A stretch of DNA of 9,146 nucleotides, from positions 1 to 9,146 of the forward strand of contig CAMJGU010000024.1 of assembly GCA_946405325.1 (NCBI GenBank). Reading direction: 5' to 3'. Within the stretch, counting starts at the first letter, position 1; each line of letters starts with the position of its first letter. The notes under the pieces are model-generated. The model worked only from the letters and a program-made list of their open reading frames with translations. It ran no database searches and had not been told where the DNA came from. The stretch comes from an uncultured Clostridia bacterium. Its GTDB lineage: Bacteria; Bacillota_A; Clostridia; Oscillospirales; Oscillospiraceae. This document shows, piece after piece, positions 1 through 6,547 of this stretch. The translations under genes and the position numbers were made by a program.

Positions 1-611
1 GGCTTGAGCAGCGGGAAGACGATCTTCCAGTAGGTCTGCCAGCGGGAGCAGCCGTCGATGGTGGCGGCCTCCTCCAGCTCCAGCGGGATGTTGGTGCGGA
101 TCGCGCCGTGGAACATGAACATCGCCATGGACACGGAGAAGCCGACGTGCATCAGAATCAGCGTCAGGCGATGGTTCAGCACGCCCAGCGTACCGCCGTA
201 GACGGAGACCAGAGGTACCATCAGCACCTGGAACGGAATGACCATCGAGGCGATCATCAGCGAGAAGATGAACGTGCAGAACTTCCACTTCTGGTTGCGC
301 ACGATGACGAACGCCGTCATGGAGCTGACCGCAATGGTCAGGATCGTGGAGCTGACGGTGATGATCATGGAGTTGCCGAACACCGTCCAGAAGTTCATCT
401 TCTTCATGGCCTCGGGGAAGTTCTTCATCGTGAAGCCGTGGGCGCCGATGAGCGCCAGCGGGTTCGAGGTGATGTCCGCCTTGGTCTTGAACACGTTGAT
501 GACGACCAGCAGGAACGGAGCGATGAAGCAGATAAAGAGAACGAGAAGCACGATCCACATGATCGCGTGGGAAATCTTTTTCTGGCGCGCGGCCTTTTCG
601 TTTTCCGTCAT
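1..611 (-). CDS. Carbohydrate ABC transporter permease, MalG/UgpE type (3' end missing)
   Basis: Inner permease subunit of a CUT1-type sugar importer, in the cytoplasmic membrane. I translated it by hand from the ATG at 611-609; the frame stays open to the window edge, giving 203 full codons of a family usually about 270-300 residues, so the C-terminus lies outside. Membrane segments are visible at about residues 14-40, 78-104, 111-135 and 147-168. The EAA loop that docks on the ATPase is intact: E181-A-A-T-I-D-G187, then W-K-I-V-F-P200-L. The start is fixed by an AAGGAGAGG ribosome site about 10-18 bases upstream and by a TAATG junction: its ATG shares one base with the TAA of the upstream permease gene, so the two are probably translationally coupled. 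Sugar specificity cannot be read from this subunit. Confidence 0.93.
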   Translation of the reverse strand, partial: MTENEKAARQKKISHAIMWIVLLVLFICFIAPFLLVVINVFKTKADITSNPLALIGAHGFTMKNFPEAMKKMNFWTVFGNSMIITVSSTILTIAVSSMTAFVIVRNQKWKFCTFIFSLMIASMVIPFQVLMVPLVSVYGGTLGVLNHRLTLILMHVGFSVSMAMFMFHGAIRTNIPLELEEAATIDGCSRWQTYWKIVFPLLK

Positions 612-1489
612 TACGCTTCCACCTCTCCTTTCTTACCGATCATGACCTGAGTCACGCCGACGATGGCGCAGACCACGAACAGGATCAGCGCTTCCGCCTG
701 GCCGAGGCCGTAGTTCTTGTAGGTAAACGCCTGGTTGTACACGTGCATCGCCGCCATGACGGAGGAGCCGAACGGCTCGCCCTTGGTCAGGGACAGGTTC
801 ACGTCGTACACAACGAAGCAGCGGGTGATGCTCAGGAACAGGCACTGCACGAAGCTCGCGCGCATCAGGGGAACGGTGACGTTCCACATGGTCTGCGACG
901 CGTTGCAGCCGTCGATGCTGGACGCTTCCTTCACGTCCTCAGAGACGCTCATGAAGCCCGCCACGTAAATCAGCATCATGTAGCCCGCATACTGCCACAC
1001 CGACACGATGATCAGCGCGAGCATCGCGCCCTTGGGCGTGGACAGGATCGAGGGGGCCGTGCCGCCGGCGATGGCACTGCCGAGCGCCACGAACGCGCGG
1101 TTGAACACGAACTTCCAAACATAACCGAGGACGATGCCGCCGATCAGGTTCGGAACGAAGAAGCCGGAGCGGAAGAAGTTCTGGCCCTTCACGCCGCTGG
1201 TGACTAAGTACGCGAGGAAAAACGCGAGAATGTTGATCAGCACGACCGCGAAGATCGAGTAGATCGCCGTGCGGCCCAGTGCCGCCCAGTAGTCCTTGTC
1301 GGCAAACGCCGCAGCATAGTTTGCAAGACCGACCCAGGGTTTTTTGGCCGAAACACCGTCCCAGCTCGTGAACGTCAGATACACGCCGTAGATAAACGGC
1401 ACGATCACGACGCAGAAGAACAGGATGGTGCCGGGGCCGGCAAACATCAGGTACTGCTTGATCTTGTAGGATAGCGTGTTTTGTTTCAT
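611..1489 (-). CDS. Carbohydrate ABC transporter permease, MalF/UgpA type
   Basis: First permease subunit of the same sugar importer, 292 residues, the normal length for UgpA/LplB-type members that lack the large MalF periplasmic loop. Six hydrophobic segments are visible at about residues 13-40, 73-98, 107-128, 155-179, 205-226 and 262-283. The N-terminal F-A-G-P-G, P-F-I-Y-G and L-T-F-T-S-W pattern is typical. The ATPase-docking EAA loop is present as E188-A-S-S-I-D-G194 with P207 downstream; Ser replaces the second Ala. The ATG at 1489 follows a very strong GGAGGGGGAGG ribosome site (1493-1503). Its TAA overlaps the start of the next permease by one base. It lies 77 bases downstream of the binding-protein gene, across a stem-loop, so it is probably read from the same promoter at a lower level. 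Confidence 0.95.
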   Translation of the reverse strand: MKQNTLSYKIKQYLMFAGPGTILFFCVVIVPFIYGVYLTFTSWDGVSAKKPWVGLANYAAAFADKDYWAALGRTAIYSIFAVVLINILAFFLAYLVTSGVKGQNFFRSGFFVPNLIGGIVLGYVWKFVFNRAFVALGSAIAGGTAPSILSTPKGAMLALIIVSVWQYAGYMMLIYVAGFMSVSEDVKEASSIDGCNASQTMWNVTVPLMRASFVQCLFLSITRCFVVYDVNLSLTKGEPFGSSVMAAMHVYNQAFTYKNYGLGQAEALILFVVCAIVGVTQVMIGKKGEVEA

Positions 1490-1512
1490 AGGCCTCCCCC
1501 TCCAAATATAAC

Positions 1513-1550
1513 GGAACGTAAAGGGCAGAAGATCTGCCCTTTACGGTTCC
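1513..1550 (-). promoter_or_regulatory. Intercistronic stem-loop between binding-protein and permease genes
   Basis: The arms CGTAAAGGGCAGA (1517-1529) and TCTGCCCTTTACG (1533-1545) pair perfectly over 13 bp around an AGA loop. The helix continues for four pairs (GGAA 1513-1516 with TTCC 1547-1550) after one bulged base. In the direction of transcription (leftward) it is followed by GTTATATTTGG, not a run of T, so it is not a classic intrinsic terminator. It sits 17 bases past the stop of the binding-protein gene. By analogy with the malE-malF intercistronic structures, it probably protects the upstream mRNA or partly attenuates readthrough, making the binding protein more abundant than the permeases. 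The role is inferred; the structure is seen. Confidence 0.8.
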
Positions 1551-1566
1551 AAAGGTTTACGAAAGA

Positions 1567-2841
1567 TTAGTGCGCGCCAACCTCAGCGGTAGCCCAGTAC
1601 TCGGTGACTTCCTGAGCGAAGCCCGCGCGGTCGGTCTCACCGGCGAGGTACTTCTGGAAAGAAGCGCCGACCTTGGCATAGTGATCGTCGGGCAGGTAGT
1701 TGTAGTTGCCGACCAGAGCGCCCTTGTCCGCGTAGCTCTTGACGGAAGCGCCGAGAGGATCGGACACGCTCAGGGTGATGTTGGAGAACGCGGGAACCAG
1801 AGAGCACTTGTTGACCAGGAAGTCCTGACCGTCGGCCTCATAGACGAGCCAGTTCAGGAAGTCCTTGGCAGCCTGCTGCAGCTCTTCGGACACGCCGTTG
1901 TCGATGTAGAAATACTTGGAGCCGCCGCCGACGAGCTTGGTGTTGTAGCCGTCAAGAGCGCTGGGAACGGGCATCATGCCCAGGTTCTCGGTGTAGTCGG
2001 TATCGACCATGTTGGACCAATCCCAGTTGCCGCCGAACTTGAAGCAGAGGTTGCCCTCGGCCAGCATCATCTCGGTGACCTCACGCTCCGCAGAGGTGGG
2101 GGCGTCCTTGGCGTAGTTGTACTCCTTGAGGACGTCGAAGGTGTCCATCATGGCGTTGAAGACCTCGTCGTCCGCCAGCTTGATGCTGCCGTCCTTGATG
2201 CCGGCGATGAACGCGTCGGGATCGTCATGCAGCTCATAGATCTCAGCGAAGTAGTGCGCGCCCAGGGACCAGTCTTCCTTCTGCAGGCCGACAGGAAGCT
2301 CCATGCCGCCGGCAGCGATCTCGTTGATCAGGGCCTGGAGATCCGCAGTGGTCTTGATGGTGGAAGGATCGAAGTCCTTGCCGGTGGCAGCCTTGATGGC
2401 GTCGCCGTTGTAGAGAAGGCCGCGAGCCTCAACGCAGACGGGGAAGCCGAGGACCTTGCCGTCCACGGAGATCGCCTGGGTGGTGTCGCCGACCCACTTC
2501 TCGCCGCTCAGATCAACGGCGTGCTCAGCGCCGAGGGAGTAAACGTCCTTGGCGTCGACCATGGCGAGCACATAGGGATCGTTGGAGGCGTACTTTGTCG
2601 CCATGTGAGCGGCGACGGTGTCGCTGGAGTAATAGACCTCAACGGGAACGCCCTTCTCCTGGGAATACTGTGCCGCCATCTCTTCCATCTGGCTCTGGAT
2701 CTCCATCTTGGAGTTGAAGATGGTCAGGGTCGCGCCGGAGGCAGAGCCGCTGTTGCTGCCGCCTTCGGAGTTGCCGCCGCCGCAGGCCACGAGAGCGAGG
2801 ACCATCACGAGGGCGAGCATCATTGCAAGTGCTTTTTTCAT
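1567..2841 (-). CDS. Sugar ABC transporter substrate-binding lipoprotein (SBP_bac_1 type)
   Basis: Extracellular, membrane-anchored solute-binding protein, 424 residues, normal for family 1 sugar-binding proteins. The first 20 residues form a lipoprotein signal: M-K-K, a hydrophobic core, then the lipobox L17-V-A-C20, with Cys20 as the lipidated residue, followed by a Gly/Ser/Asn linker. The mature part starts with a beta-strand (A-T-L-T-I-F-N-S) as in MalE-type proteins, and carries the internal F-K-F-G-G-N-W-D-W segment, whose aromatic residues commonly stack on sugar rings. I chose the ATG at 2841 because of the AGGAAGG ribosome site 9 bases upstream (2851-2857) and the signal peptide directly at that Met. 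The frame stays open back to 2949, but that adds 36 residues without a signal. It is the first gene of the importer operon. The ligand is unknown; the GH13 neighbour suggests an alpha-glucoside or malto/isomalto-oligosaccharide. Confidence 0.95.
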   Translation of the reverse strand: MKKALAMMLALVMVLALVACGGGNSEGGSNSGSASGATLTIFNSKMEIQSQMEEMAAQYSQEKGVPVEVYYSSDTVAAHMATKYASNDPYVLAMVDAKDVYSLGAEHAVDLSGEKWVGDTTQAISVDGKVLGFPVCVEARGLLYNGDAIKAATGKDFDPSTIKTTADLQALINEIAAGGMELPVGLQKEDWSLGAHYFAEIYELHDDPDAFIAGIKDGSIKLADDEVFNAMMDTFDVLKEYNYAKDAPTSAEREVTEMMLAEGNLCFKFGGNWDWSNMVDTDYTENLGMMPVPSALDGYNTKLVGGGSKYFYIDNGVSEELQQAAKDFLNWLVYEADGQDFLVNKCSLVPAFSNITLSVSDPLGASVKSYADKGALVGNYNYLPDDHYAKVGASFQKYLAGETDRAGFAQEVTEYWATAEVGAH

Positions 2842-2898
2842 GTTGTGCTTCCTTCCTATTTTCCGAATAAGTTGCCTTCGCACCCCGTCCGCAATCTG

Positions 2899-2908
2899 CT
2901 GTCGACAG
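2899..2908. repeat. Perfect 10-bp palindrome CTGTCGACAG in the importer leader
   Basis: CTGTCGACAG is self-complementary. An alternative pairing of ATCTG (2894-2898) with CAGAT (2906-2910) could form a small hairpin in the leader RNA of the binding-protein gene. It lies directly downstream of operator-like site 1 in the leftward direction. Its function is unknown, and it could be chance. Confidence 0.4.
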
Positions 2909-2912
2909 ATCG

Positions 2913-2924
2913 TGAAACGTTTTA
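2913..2924. promoter_or_regulatory. LacI-family operator-like site 1 (TGAAACGTTTTA)
   Basis: The core AAACGTTT (2915-2922) is a perfect palindrome around a central CG, the classic layout of LacI-family operators (PurR, RbsR and MalR sites share this core). It lies about 16-27 bases downstream of the importer -10 element, that is just past the expected transcription start, where a bound repressor would block initiation or elongation. The TG-to-CG spacing is one base shorter than in a CcpA cre site, so the local LacI protein is the likelier ligand. Binding is inferred. Confidence 0.65.
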
Positions 2925-2939
2925 CGCAGGTACTGTAAA

Positions 2940-2968
2940 TTCTTATCATACGTACCCTGTCCTGTCAA
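2940..2968 (-). promoter_or_regulatory. Sigma-A-type promoter of the ABC importer operon
   Basis: Read leftward, a perfect -35 TTGACA (2968-2963) is followed after 17 bases by TAAGAA (2945-2940), preceded by a TGA extended -10 motif. Shifting one base gives AAGAAT with an 18-base spacer. The -10 is weak on its own, but the consensus -35 and TGn compensate. The expected start is near 2933, leaving a leader of about 90 bases before the ATG at 2841. Confidence 0.65.
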
Positions 2969-3019
2969 CAGTTTGAACAACAGATTTTCTCTGAGCCGCC
3001 GAAGTTTGGCGAGCTTATC

Positions 3020-3041
3020 CAAAATCGGTATTCCGATTTTG
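3020..3041. repeat. Inverted repeat CAAAATCGG-TATT-CCGATTTTG
   Basis: Nine-base arms pair perfectly around a TATT spacer, between the two operator-like sites and upstream of both promoters. It is not downstream of any gene that would need a terminator, so a protein-binding site for an unidentified regulator, or a DNA structure element, is more likely. Nothing in the window identifies a partner. Confidence 0.5.
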
Positions 3042-3059
3042 TGAAGAAACGCCAAGCTA

Positions 3060-3071
3060 TGAAACGTTTAA
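3060..3071. promoter_or_regulatory. LacI-family operator-like site 2 (TGAAACGTTTAA)
   Basis: It is identical to site 1 over its first ten bases (TGAAACGTTT), with the same perfect AAACGTTT core (3062-3069). It lies about 35 bases upstream of the regulator's -10 element. The centres of the two sites are 147 bp apart, close to 14 helical turns, which would place them on the same DNA face. Autoregulation and looping by the LacI protein are inferred. Confidence 0.6.
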
Positions 3072-3101
3072 TAATTGTCGCTTTTCTTTTGTTGGGCAGA
3101 T

Positions 3102-3110
3102 TGCTATAAT
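3102..3110 (+). promoter_or_regulatory. Extended -10 promoter of the lacI-gh13-esterase operon
   Basis: TGCTATAAT matches the extended -10 consensus TGnTATAAT exactly. No good -35 is present; the 17-base position holds only TTTTCT at 3082-3087. The likely start is near 3117, about 24 bases before the ATG at 3141, with a GGGAAGGGG ribosome site in between. Confidence 0.7.
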
Positions 3111-3140
3111 ACAGATAATTTGTCGGGAAGGGGCGGGAAC

Positions 3141-4133
3141 ATGATCAAGAAAAGCGCCGCCGCGCCCACCATGAAGGACGTGGCGCGGGAGGCCAAGGTC
3201 TCGCTGGGGACGGTGTCCAAGGTCATCAACGGCATCTCCGTGGGCGAAGAATACCGCGCGCGGGTCGAGGCCGCCGCGAAGAAGCTGGGCTACACGGTGA
3301 ACCACTACGCCCGCGGACTCAAGACCAACCGGACCTACAGCGTCGCGCTGGTGCTGCCGTCCCTGCGGCACCCGTTTTTCGCGGCGTTGGCGGACGAGGT
3401 CACGGCGAGTCTCTCCCGCCGCGGCTACCGCTGCATCCTGATGATCACCAACTTCGACGCCGAGGCGGAGCGCAAGAGCTTCGTCATGGTGCGGCAGAAC
3501 AAGGTCGACGGCGTGATCGCGCTGACCTACAGCCCCAACATCGAAGCGGACGAGTCCCTGCCGATCGTGACCATCGACCGGCACTTCGGCTCGGGCATTC
3601 CCTGCGTATCCTCCGACAACTATCTGGGCGGCCAGATGGCGGCGGAGAAGCTGCTGGAGCTGGGCTGTCAAAAGCCGCTGTGCCTGCAGATCAGCGCGGA
3701 GATCGCCGGCGAGCCGCACAAGCGCAGCGCAGGCTTTGAGAGCGCCTGCCGCGCCCGCGGCGTCACGCCGACGTTGGTCATTTTGCAGGAGCAGCAGACC
3801 GAGGAGCCCTTCCACCGCTTTTTGGACGAGCATATCCATGGCGGGAAGCTGGACTTCGACGGCATCTTTTGCAGCTCGGACGGTCTGGTGGTCCGCACGC
3901 TCAACTATCTGGAGCGCTACCAGATCCATGCGCCGCAGGACGTGCAGTGCATCGGCTACGACGGCATCTCCGATTTCCACACCGGCGAATATCTCTGCTC
4001 CACCATCGTCCAGCCGCTCGCCCAGATGGCGGACACGGCGGTAAACCTGCTGCTGGACGAGGGCGAGCCGTCCGCGGGCGCGAACATCCGCCTGCCCGTG
4101 CGCTACCAAAGCGGCGGCACGACAAAAGATTAA
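3141..4133 (+). CDS. LacI-family transcriptional regulator
   Basis: Cytoplasmic DNA-binding sugar-responsive regulator, 330 residues, the usual family length. The N-terminal helix-turn-helix is at about residues 10-32 (M-K-D-V-A-R-E-A then S-L-G-T-V-S-K-V-I-N-G). It is followed by the G-Y-T-V-N segment and the hinge helix A-R-G-L60-K-T-N-R-T, whose Leu is the minor-groove-inserting residue in LacI and PurR. Residues 66-325 form the periplasmic-binding-protein-like sensor domain with typical landmarks (L-P-S-L-R-H-P-F-F, D-G-V-I-A-L, S-D-N-Y-L-G-G, F-C-S-S-D-G, I-G-Y-D-G-I). The ATG at 3141 follows a GGGAAGGGG site; the frame extends 66 bases upstream, but that part overlaps the promoter. It heads an operon with the GH13 enzyme and the esterase and sits divergent to the importer, so it most likely controls both. 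Repression is the default assumption; the effector sugar is unknown. Confidence 0.95.
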   Translation: MIKKSAAAPTMKDVAREAKVSLGTVSKVINGISVGEEYRARVEAAAKKLGYTVNHYARGLKTNRTYSVALVLPSLRHPFFAALADEVTASLSRRGYRCILMITNFDAEAERKSFVMVRQNKVDGVIALTYSPNIEADESLPIVTIDRHFGSGIPCVSSDNYLGGQMAAEKLLELGCQKPLCLQISAEIAGEPHKRSAGFESACRARGVTPTLVILQEQQTEEPFHRFLDEHIHGGKLDFDGIFCSSDGLVVRTLNYLERYQIHAPQDVQCIGYDGISDFHTGEYLCSTIVQPLAQMADTAVNLLLDEGEPSAGANIRLPVRYQSGGTTKD

Positions 4134-4151
4134 AATTAAGGAGGACACACC

Positions 4152-5699
4152 ATGGCGGCAAGCTGGCTGAAAGACGCGATTTTCTACGAGATCTATCCCC
4201 AGTCGTTCTACGACACCAACGGCGACGGCATCGGCGACTTCAACGGCATCATCGAAAAGCTGGACTATGTCAAGGGCCTCGGATGCAGTGCCATCTGGCT
4301 CAACCCCTGCTTCGATTCCCCGTTCAAGGACGCGGGCTACGACGTGCGCGACTATAAAAAGGTCGCGCCGCGCTACGGCACGAACAGCGACCTCTACCGC
4401 CTCTTCGGCGAGGCGCACAAGCGCGGGATGCACGTCATCCTCGACCTGGTGCCGGGGCACACCTCCGAGGAGCACCCGTGGTTTCTGGAGAGCAAAAAGG
4501 CGGAGAAAAACGAGTACAGCGACCGTTATATCTGGTCGAACTTCTGCTTCGAGGGCTGCGGCGGACTCAACTACGTCGCGGGCGAGAGTGAGCGCGACGG
4601 CGTGTATGTGCTGAATTTCTTCAAGTGCCAGCCCGCGTTGAACTACGGCTTCCTGCACCCCGACAAGCCGTGGCAGTGCGCCGCGGACTCCCCCGCCGCC
4701 CTCGCCACCCGCGAGGCGATGAAGGACGTGATGCGCTTCTGGCTCGACCACGGCTGCGACGGCTTCCGCGTGGACATGGCGGATTCCTTGGTCAAGTTCG
4801 ACGACGAGCAGAAATCCGGCACCTCCGCCATCTGGCGCGACGTGCGCGCGATGCTGGACGCCGAGTACCCCGAGGCGGTGCTGGTCGCGGAGTGGAGCCA
4901 CACGGCGCTCGCGATCCGCGCGGGCTTCGACGCGGCGTTCTGCCTCAACGACCCGTGGACGGGCTATCCCACGCTGATGCGGGACTATGACCGCAAGCAC
5001 CCGGAAAAGCCCGACAACAGCTATTTCCGCGCCGAGGGCGACGGCGACATCCGCCGCTTCCTCGACCGCTATCTGCGCGAATATGAGGCGACGAAGGACA
5101 TCGGCTACATCTCGCTGATCACCTGCAACCACGACACCGTGCGCCCGTCGTGGAACTTAAGCGACCGCGAGCTGCGGCTCGCCTACGCGTTCCTGTTCAC
5201 CATGCCCGGCGTGCCGTTCCTCTACTACGGCGACGAGATCGGCATGCGCTATCAGGATCTGCCCACCCACGAGGGCGGCTACTTCCGCACCGGCTCGCGC
5301 ACGCCGATGCAGTGGGACAATTCGGCGAACCTCGGCTTTTCCACCGGCTGCGCGGACAGCCTGTATCTCCCCGTCGATCCCAAGCGCGGCGCACCCACGG
5401 TGGCGGCGCAGGAGAAAAAGCGCGACTCGCTGCTGCGCTTCACACGCGAGCTGCTCTCGCTGCGCAACGAGCAGGACGACCTGCGCGACAACGCCAATCT
5501 GGAGATCGTCCACGCCGAAAAAGGCGACGCCTTTGTCTACCGCCGCGGCGGGCTGCTCATCGCGGTCAACCCTGCGGCACATGAGGCGAGCGCGCCGGCG
5601 GACATTGCGGGCAAGCGCGTGCTCTACGCCATTGGCAGCGGCGAGGCCGCGGACGGCGGCATCGTCTTGCAGCCCCAGTCCTTTGTGATCTTCCAATAA
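4152..5699 (+). CDS. GH13 alpha-glucosidase-type glycoside hydrolase, cytoplasmic
   Basis: Retaining alpha-glycosidase of the alpha-amylase superfamily, 515 residues, matching oligo-1,6-glucosidase/alpha-glucosidase size. There is no signal peptide, so it acts on imported sugar in the cytoplasm. The start W-L-K-D-A-I-F-Y-E-I-Y-P-Q-S-F and the D21-T-N-G-D-G-I-G-D29 loop (calcium site in relatives) are typical. Catalytic regions: I D98-L-V-P-G-H103; II G204-F-R-V-D208 (nucleophile); III E247 in V-A-E-W (acid/base); IV N326-H-D328 (transition-state Asp); region V reads Q-P-A-L-N. A C-terminal beta domain follows from about residue 435. Region I has Gly where Asn usually precedes His, and region V has Ala where relatives often have Asp, so the exact linkage (alpha-1,4, alpha-1,6, trehalose or sucrose) is open. 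A perfect AAGGAGG (4138-4144) sits 7 bases before the ATG, 18 bases after lacI. Confidence 0.93.
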   Translation: MAASWLKDAIFYEIYPQSFYDTNGDGIGDFNGIIEKLDYVKGLGCSAIWLNPCFDSPFKDAGYDVRDYKKVAPRYGTNSDLYRLFGEAHKRGMHVILDLVPGHTSEEHPWFLESKKAEKNEYSDRYIWSNFCFEGCGGLNYVAGESERDGVYVLNFFKCQPALNYGFLHPDKPWQCAADSPAALATREAMKDVMRFWLDHGCDGFRVDMADSLVKFDDEQKSGTSAIWRDVRAMLDAEYPEAVLVAEWSHTALAIRAGFDAAFCLNDPWTGYPTLMRDYDRKHPEKPDNSYFRAEGDGDIRRFLDRYLREYEATKDIGYISLITCNHDTVRPSWNLSDRELRLAYAFLFTMPGVPFLYYGDEIGMRYQDLPTHEGGYFRTGSRTPMQWDNSANLGFSTGCADSLYLPVDPKRGAPTVAAQEKKRDSLLRFTRELLSLRNEQDDLRDNANLEIVHAEKGDAFVYRRGGLLIAVNPAAHEASAPADIAGKRVLYAIGSGEAADGGIVLQPQSFVIFQ

Positions 5700-5722
5700 T
5701 ATAAGAAAGTGAGGGTACTCCC

Positions 5723-6508
5723 ATGGCAAGCGGCAGAATGGAATTCCACGCCCGGAGCATCATGCAGCACGCGAACTTCGCCTATGTGCTGCCCAACGAC
5801 GTCGAGATGGCGGAGGTCAAGGATCCGCGGCATTACGACCGCCCCACCAAGAGCCTGATCCTCCTCCACGGTCTCACCGGCACGGACACCGACTGGCTGT
5901 TCGGCGGCGTGGCGCAGGAAATGGCGATCCAGTACAACCTCGCGGTGTTCATGCCCACGGCGGGCAACTTCTTCTACCTCGACCACGGCTACCCCGGCGG
6001 CAACTGGGGCACCTACGTGGGAGAGGAGTTCCCCGACTACGTCCACAAGGTGTTCGGCTTCTGTGACAAGCGGGAGGACACCATCATCGGCGGCCTCTCC
6101 ATGGGCGGATATGGCACGCTGCACACGGCGTTCCACTATCCCGAGCGCTTCTCCGCCGCCATTGCGCTGTCCTCCGCGCTGCGCATCCGCGACCTCGCGG
6201 GCGGCAAGCAGGACGGCGTCATGCCGCCCGCCATGTTCCGCGACGTGTTCGGCGACCCCGACAAGCTCCTGGACTCCGACCGGAATCCCGAGTGGCAGTA
6301 CCAAAAGCTCAAAGCCGAGGGCAAGCCGATTCCCTCCGTCTATCTCGCCATCGGCACGGAGGATTCCCTTTATGGAGCCAATCAGGAGTTCCGGCAGTTC
6401 CTCACGGAGCAGAAAGCGGACTTCCGCTATGAGGACGGCCCCGGCGGCCACAACTGGACGTTCTGGAACGAATACCTCAACCGCGGTCTCGCGTGGGTCC
6501 TGCGCTGA
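5723..6508 (+). CDS. Alpha/beta-hydrolase esterase, PF00756 (EstA/CE1-like)
   Basis: Serine esterase of the esterase D / tributyrin-esterase group, 261 residues, usual for intracellular members. Visible features are the oxyanion-side H49-G-L-T-G, the N-W-G-T-Y-V-G-E-E segment typical of EstA proteins, the nucleophile elbow G-L-S126-M-G-G-Y-G, the probable catalytic Asp in G-T-E-D214, and the catalytic His in G-G-H243-N-W. No signal peptide is present, so it is cytoplasmic. The ATG at 5723 follows a GAGGG site (5711-5715), 23 bases after the GH13 gene; it is the last gene before a strong terminator. The operon with a glycosidase and a sugar importer suggests that it removes acyl groups (acetyl or similar) from imported or intracellular sugars. 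General detoxifying or S-formylglutathione-hydrolase-like activity is an alternative. The family is secure; the substrate is inferred. Confidence 0.92.
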   Translation: MASGRMEFHARSIMQHANFAYVLPNDVEMAEVKDPRHYDRPTKSLILLHGLTGTDTDWLFGGVAQEMAIQYNLAVFMPTAGNFFYLDHGYPGGNWGTYVGEEFPDYVHKVFGFCDKREDTIIGGLSMGGYGTLHTAFHYPERFSAAIALSSALRIRDLAGGKQDGVMPPAMFRDVFGDPDKLLDSDRNPEWQYQKLKAEGKPIPSVYLAIGTEDSLYGANQEFRQFLTEQKADFRYEDGPGGHNWTFWNEYLNRGLAWVLR

Positions 6509-6513
6509 GCATC

Positions 6514-6547
6514 AAAATACCCGCTGCAAAAGCAGCGGGTATTTTTT
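6514..6547. terminator. Bidirectional intrinsic terminator between convergent operons
   Basis: AAAATACCCGCTGC (6514-6527) pairs perfectly with GCAGCGGGTATTTT (6532-6545) over 14 bp around an AAAA loop. On the plus strand it ends in a T6 run (6542-6547), five bases after the esterase stop; on the minus strand it ends in TTTT. The kinase stop codon (6548-6546) lies inside the plus-strand T-run, so the two operons share this element with almost no spare sequence. Confidence 0.93.

Larger units (their letters stand above)
2842..3140. other. Divergent control region between importer operon and lacI-gh13-esterase operon
   Basis: A 299-bp stretch without a credible gene, clearly more AT-rich than the flanking genes. 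It contains outward-facing promoters for both operons, two matching LacI-type operator-like sites and two extra palindromes, each listed separately. The importer mRNA would carry a 5' leader of about 90 bases if transcription starts near 2933. I saw no recognisable riboswitch in it. Confidence 0.8.

Noticed and set aside
2912..2925. CcpA cre site at the importer promoter
   Set aside because: A cre site has four bases between TG and the central CG; here there are three. The match to a generic LacI-family palindrome is better, and a twin site next to the lacI gene supports that.
2842..2949. A 36-residue N-terminal extension of the binding protein starting at 2949
   Set aside because: It would overlap the promoter and put the lipoprotein signal in the middle of the protein. 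The ATG at 2841 has a good ribosome site and the signal peptide.
1570..2976. A 468-codon plus-strand frame opposite the binding-protein gene
   Set aside because: It mirrors the binding-protein gene codon for codon, is low in complexity (Val/Gly/Asp/Leu), and has no recognisable motif.
3057..5132. A 691-codon open frame on the minus strand opposite lacI and the GH13 gene
   Set aside because: It is antisense to two genes with unmistakable families, is rich in Arg/Val/Ala/His as expected from the complement of GC-rich codons, and shows no domain. It is a composition artefact.
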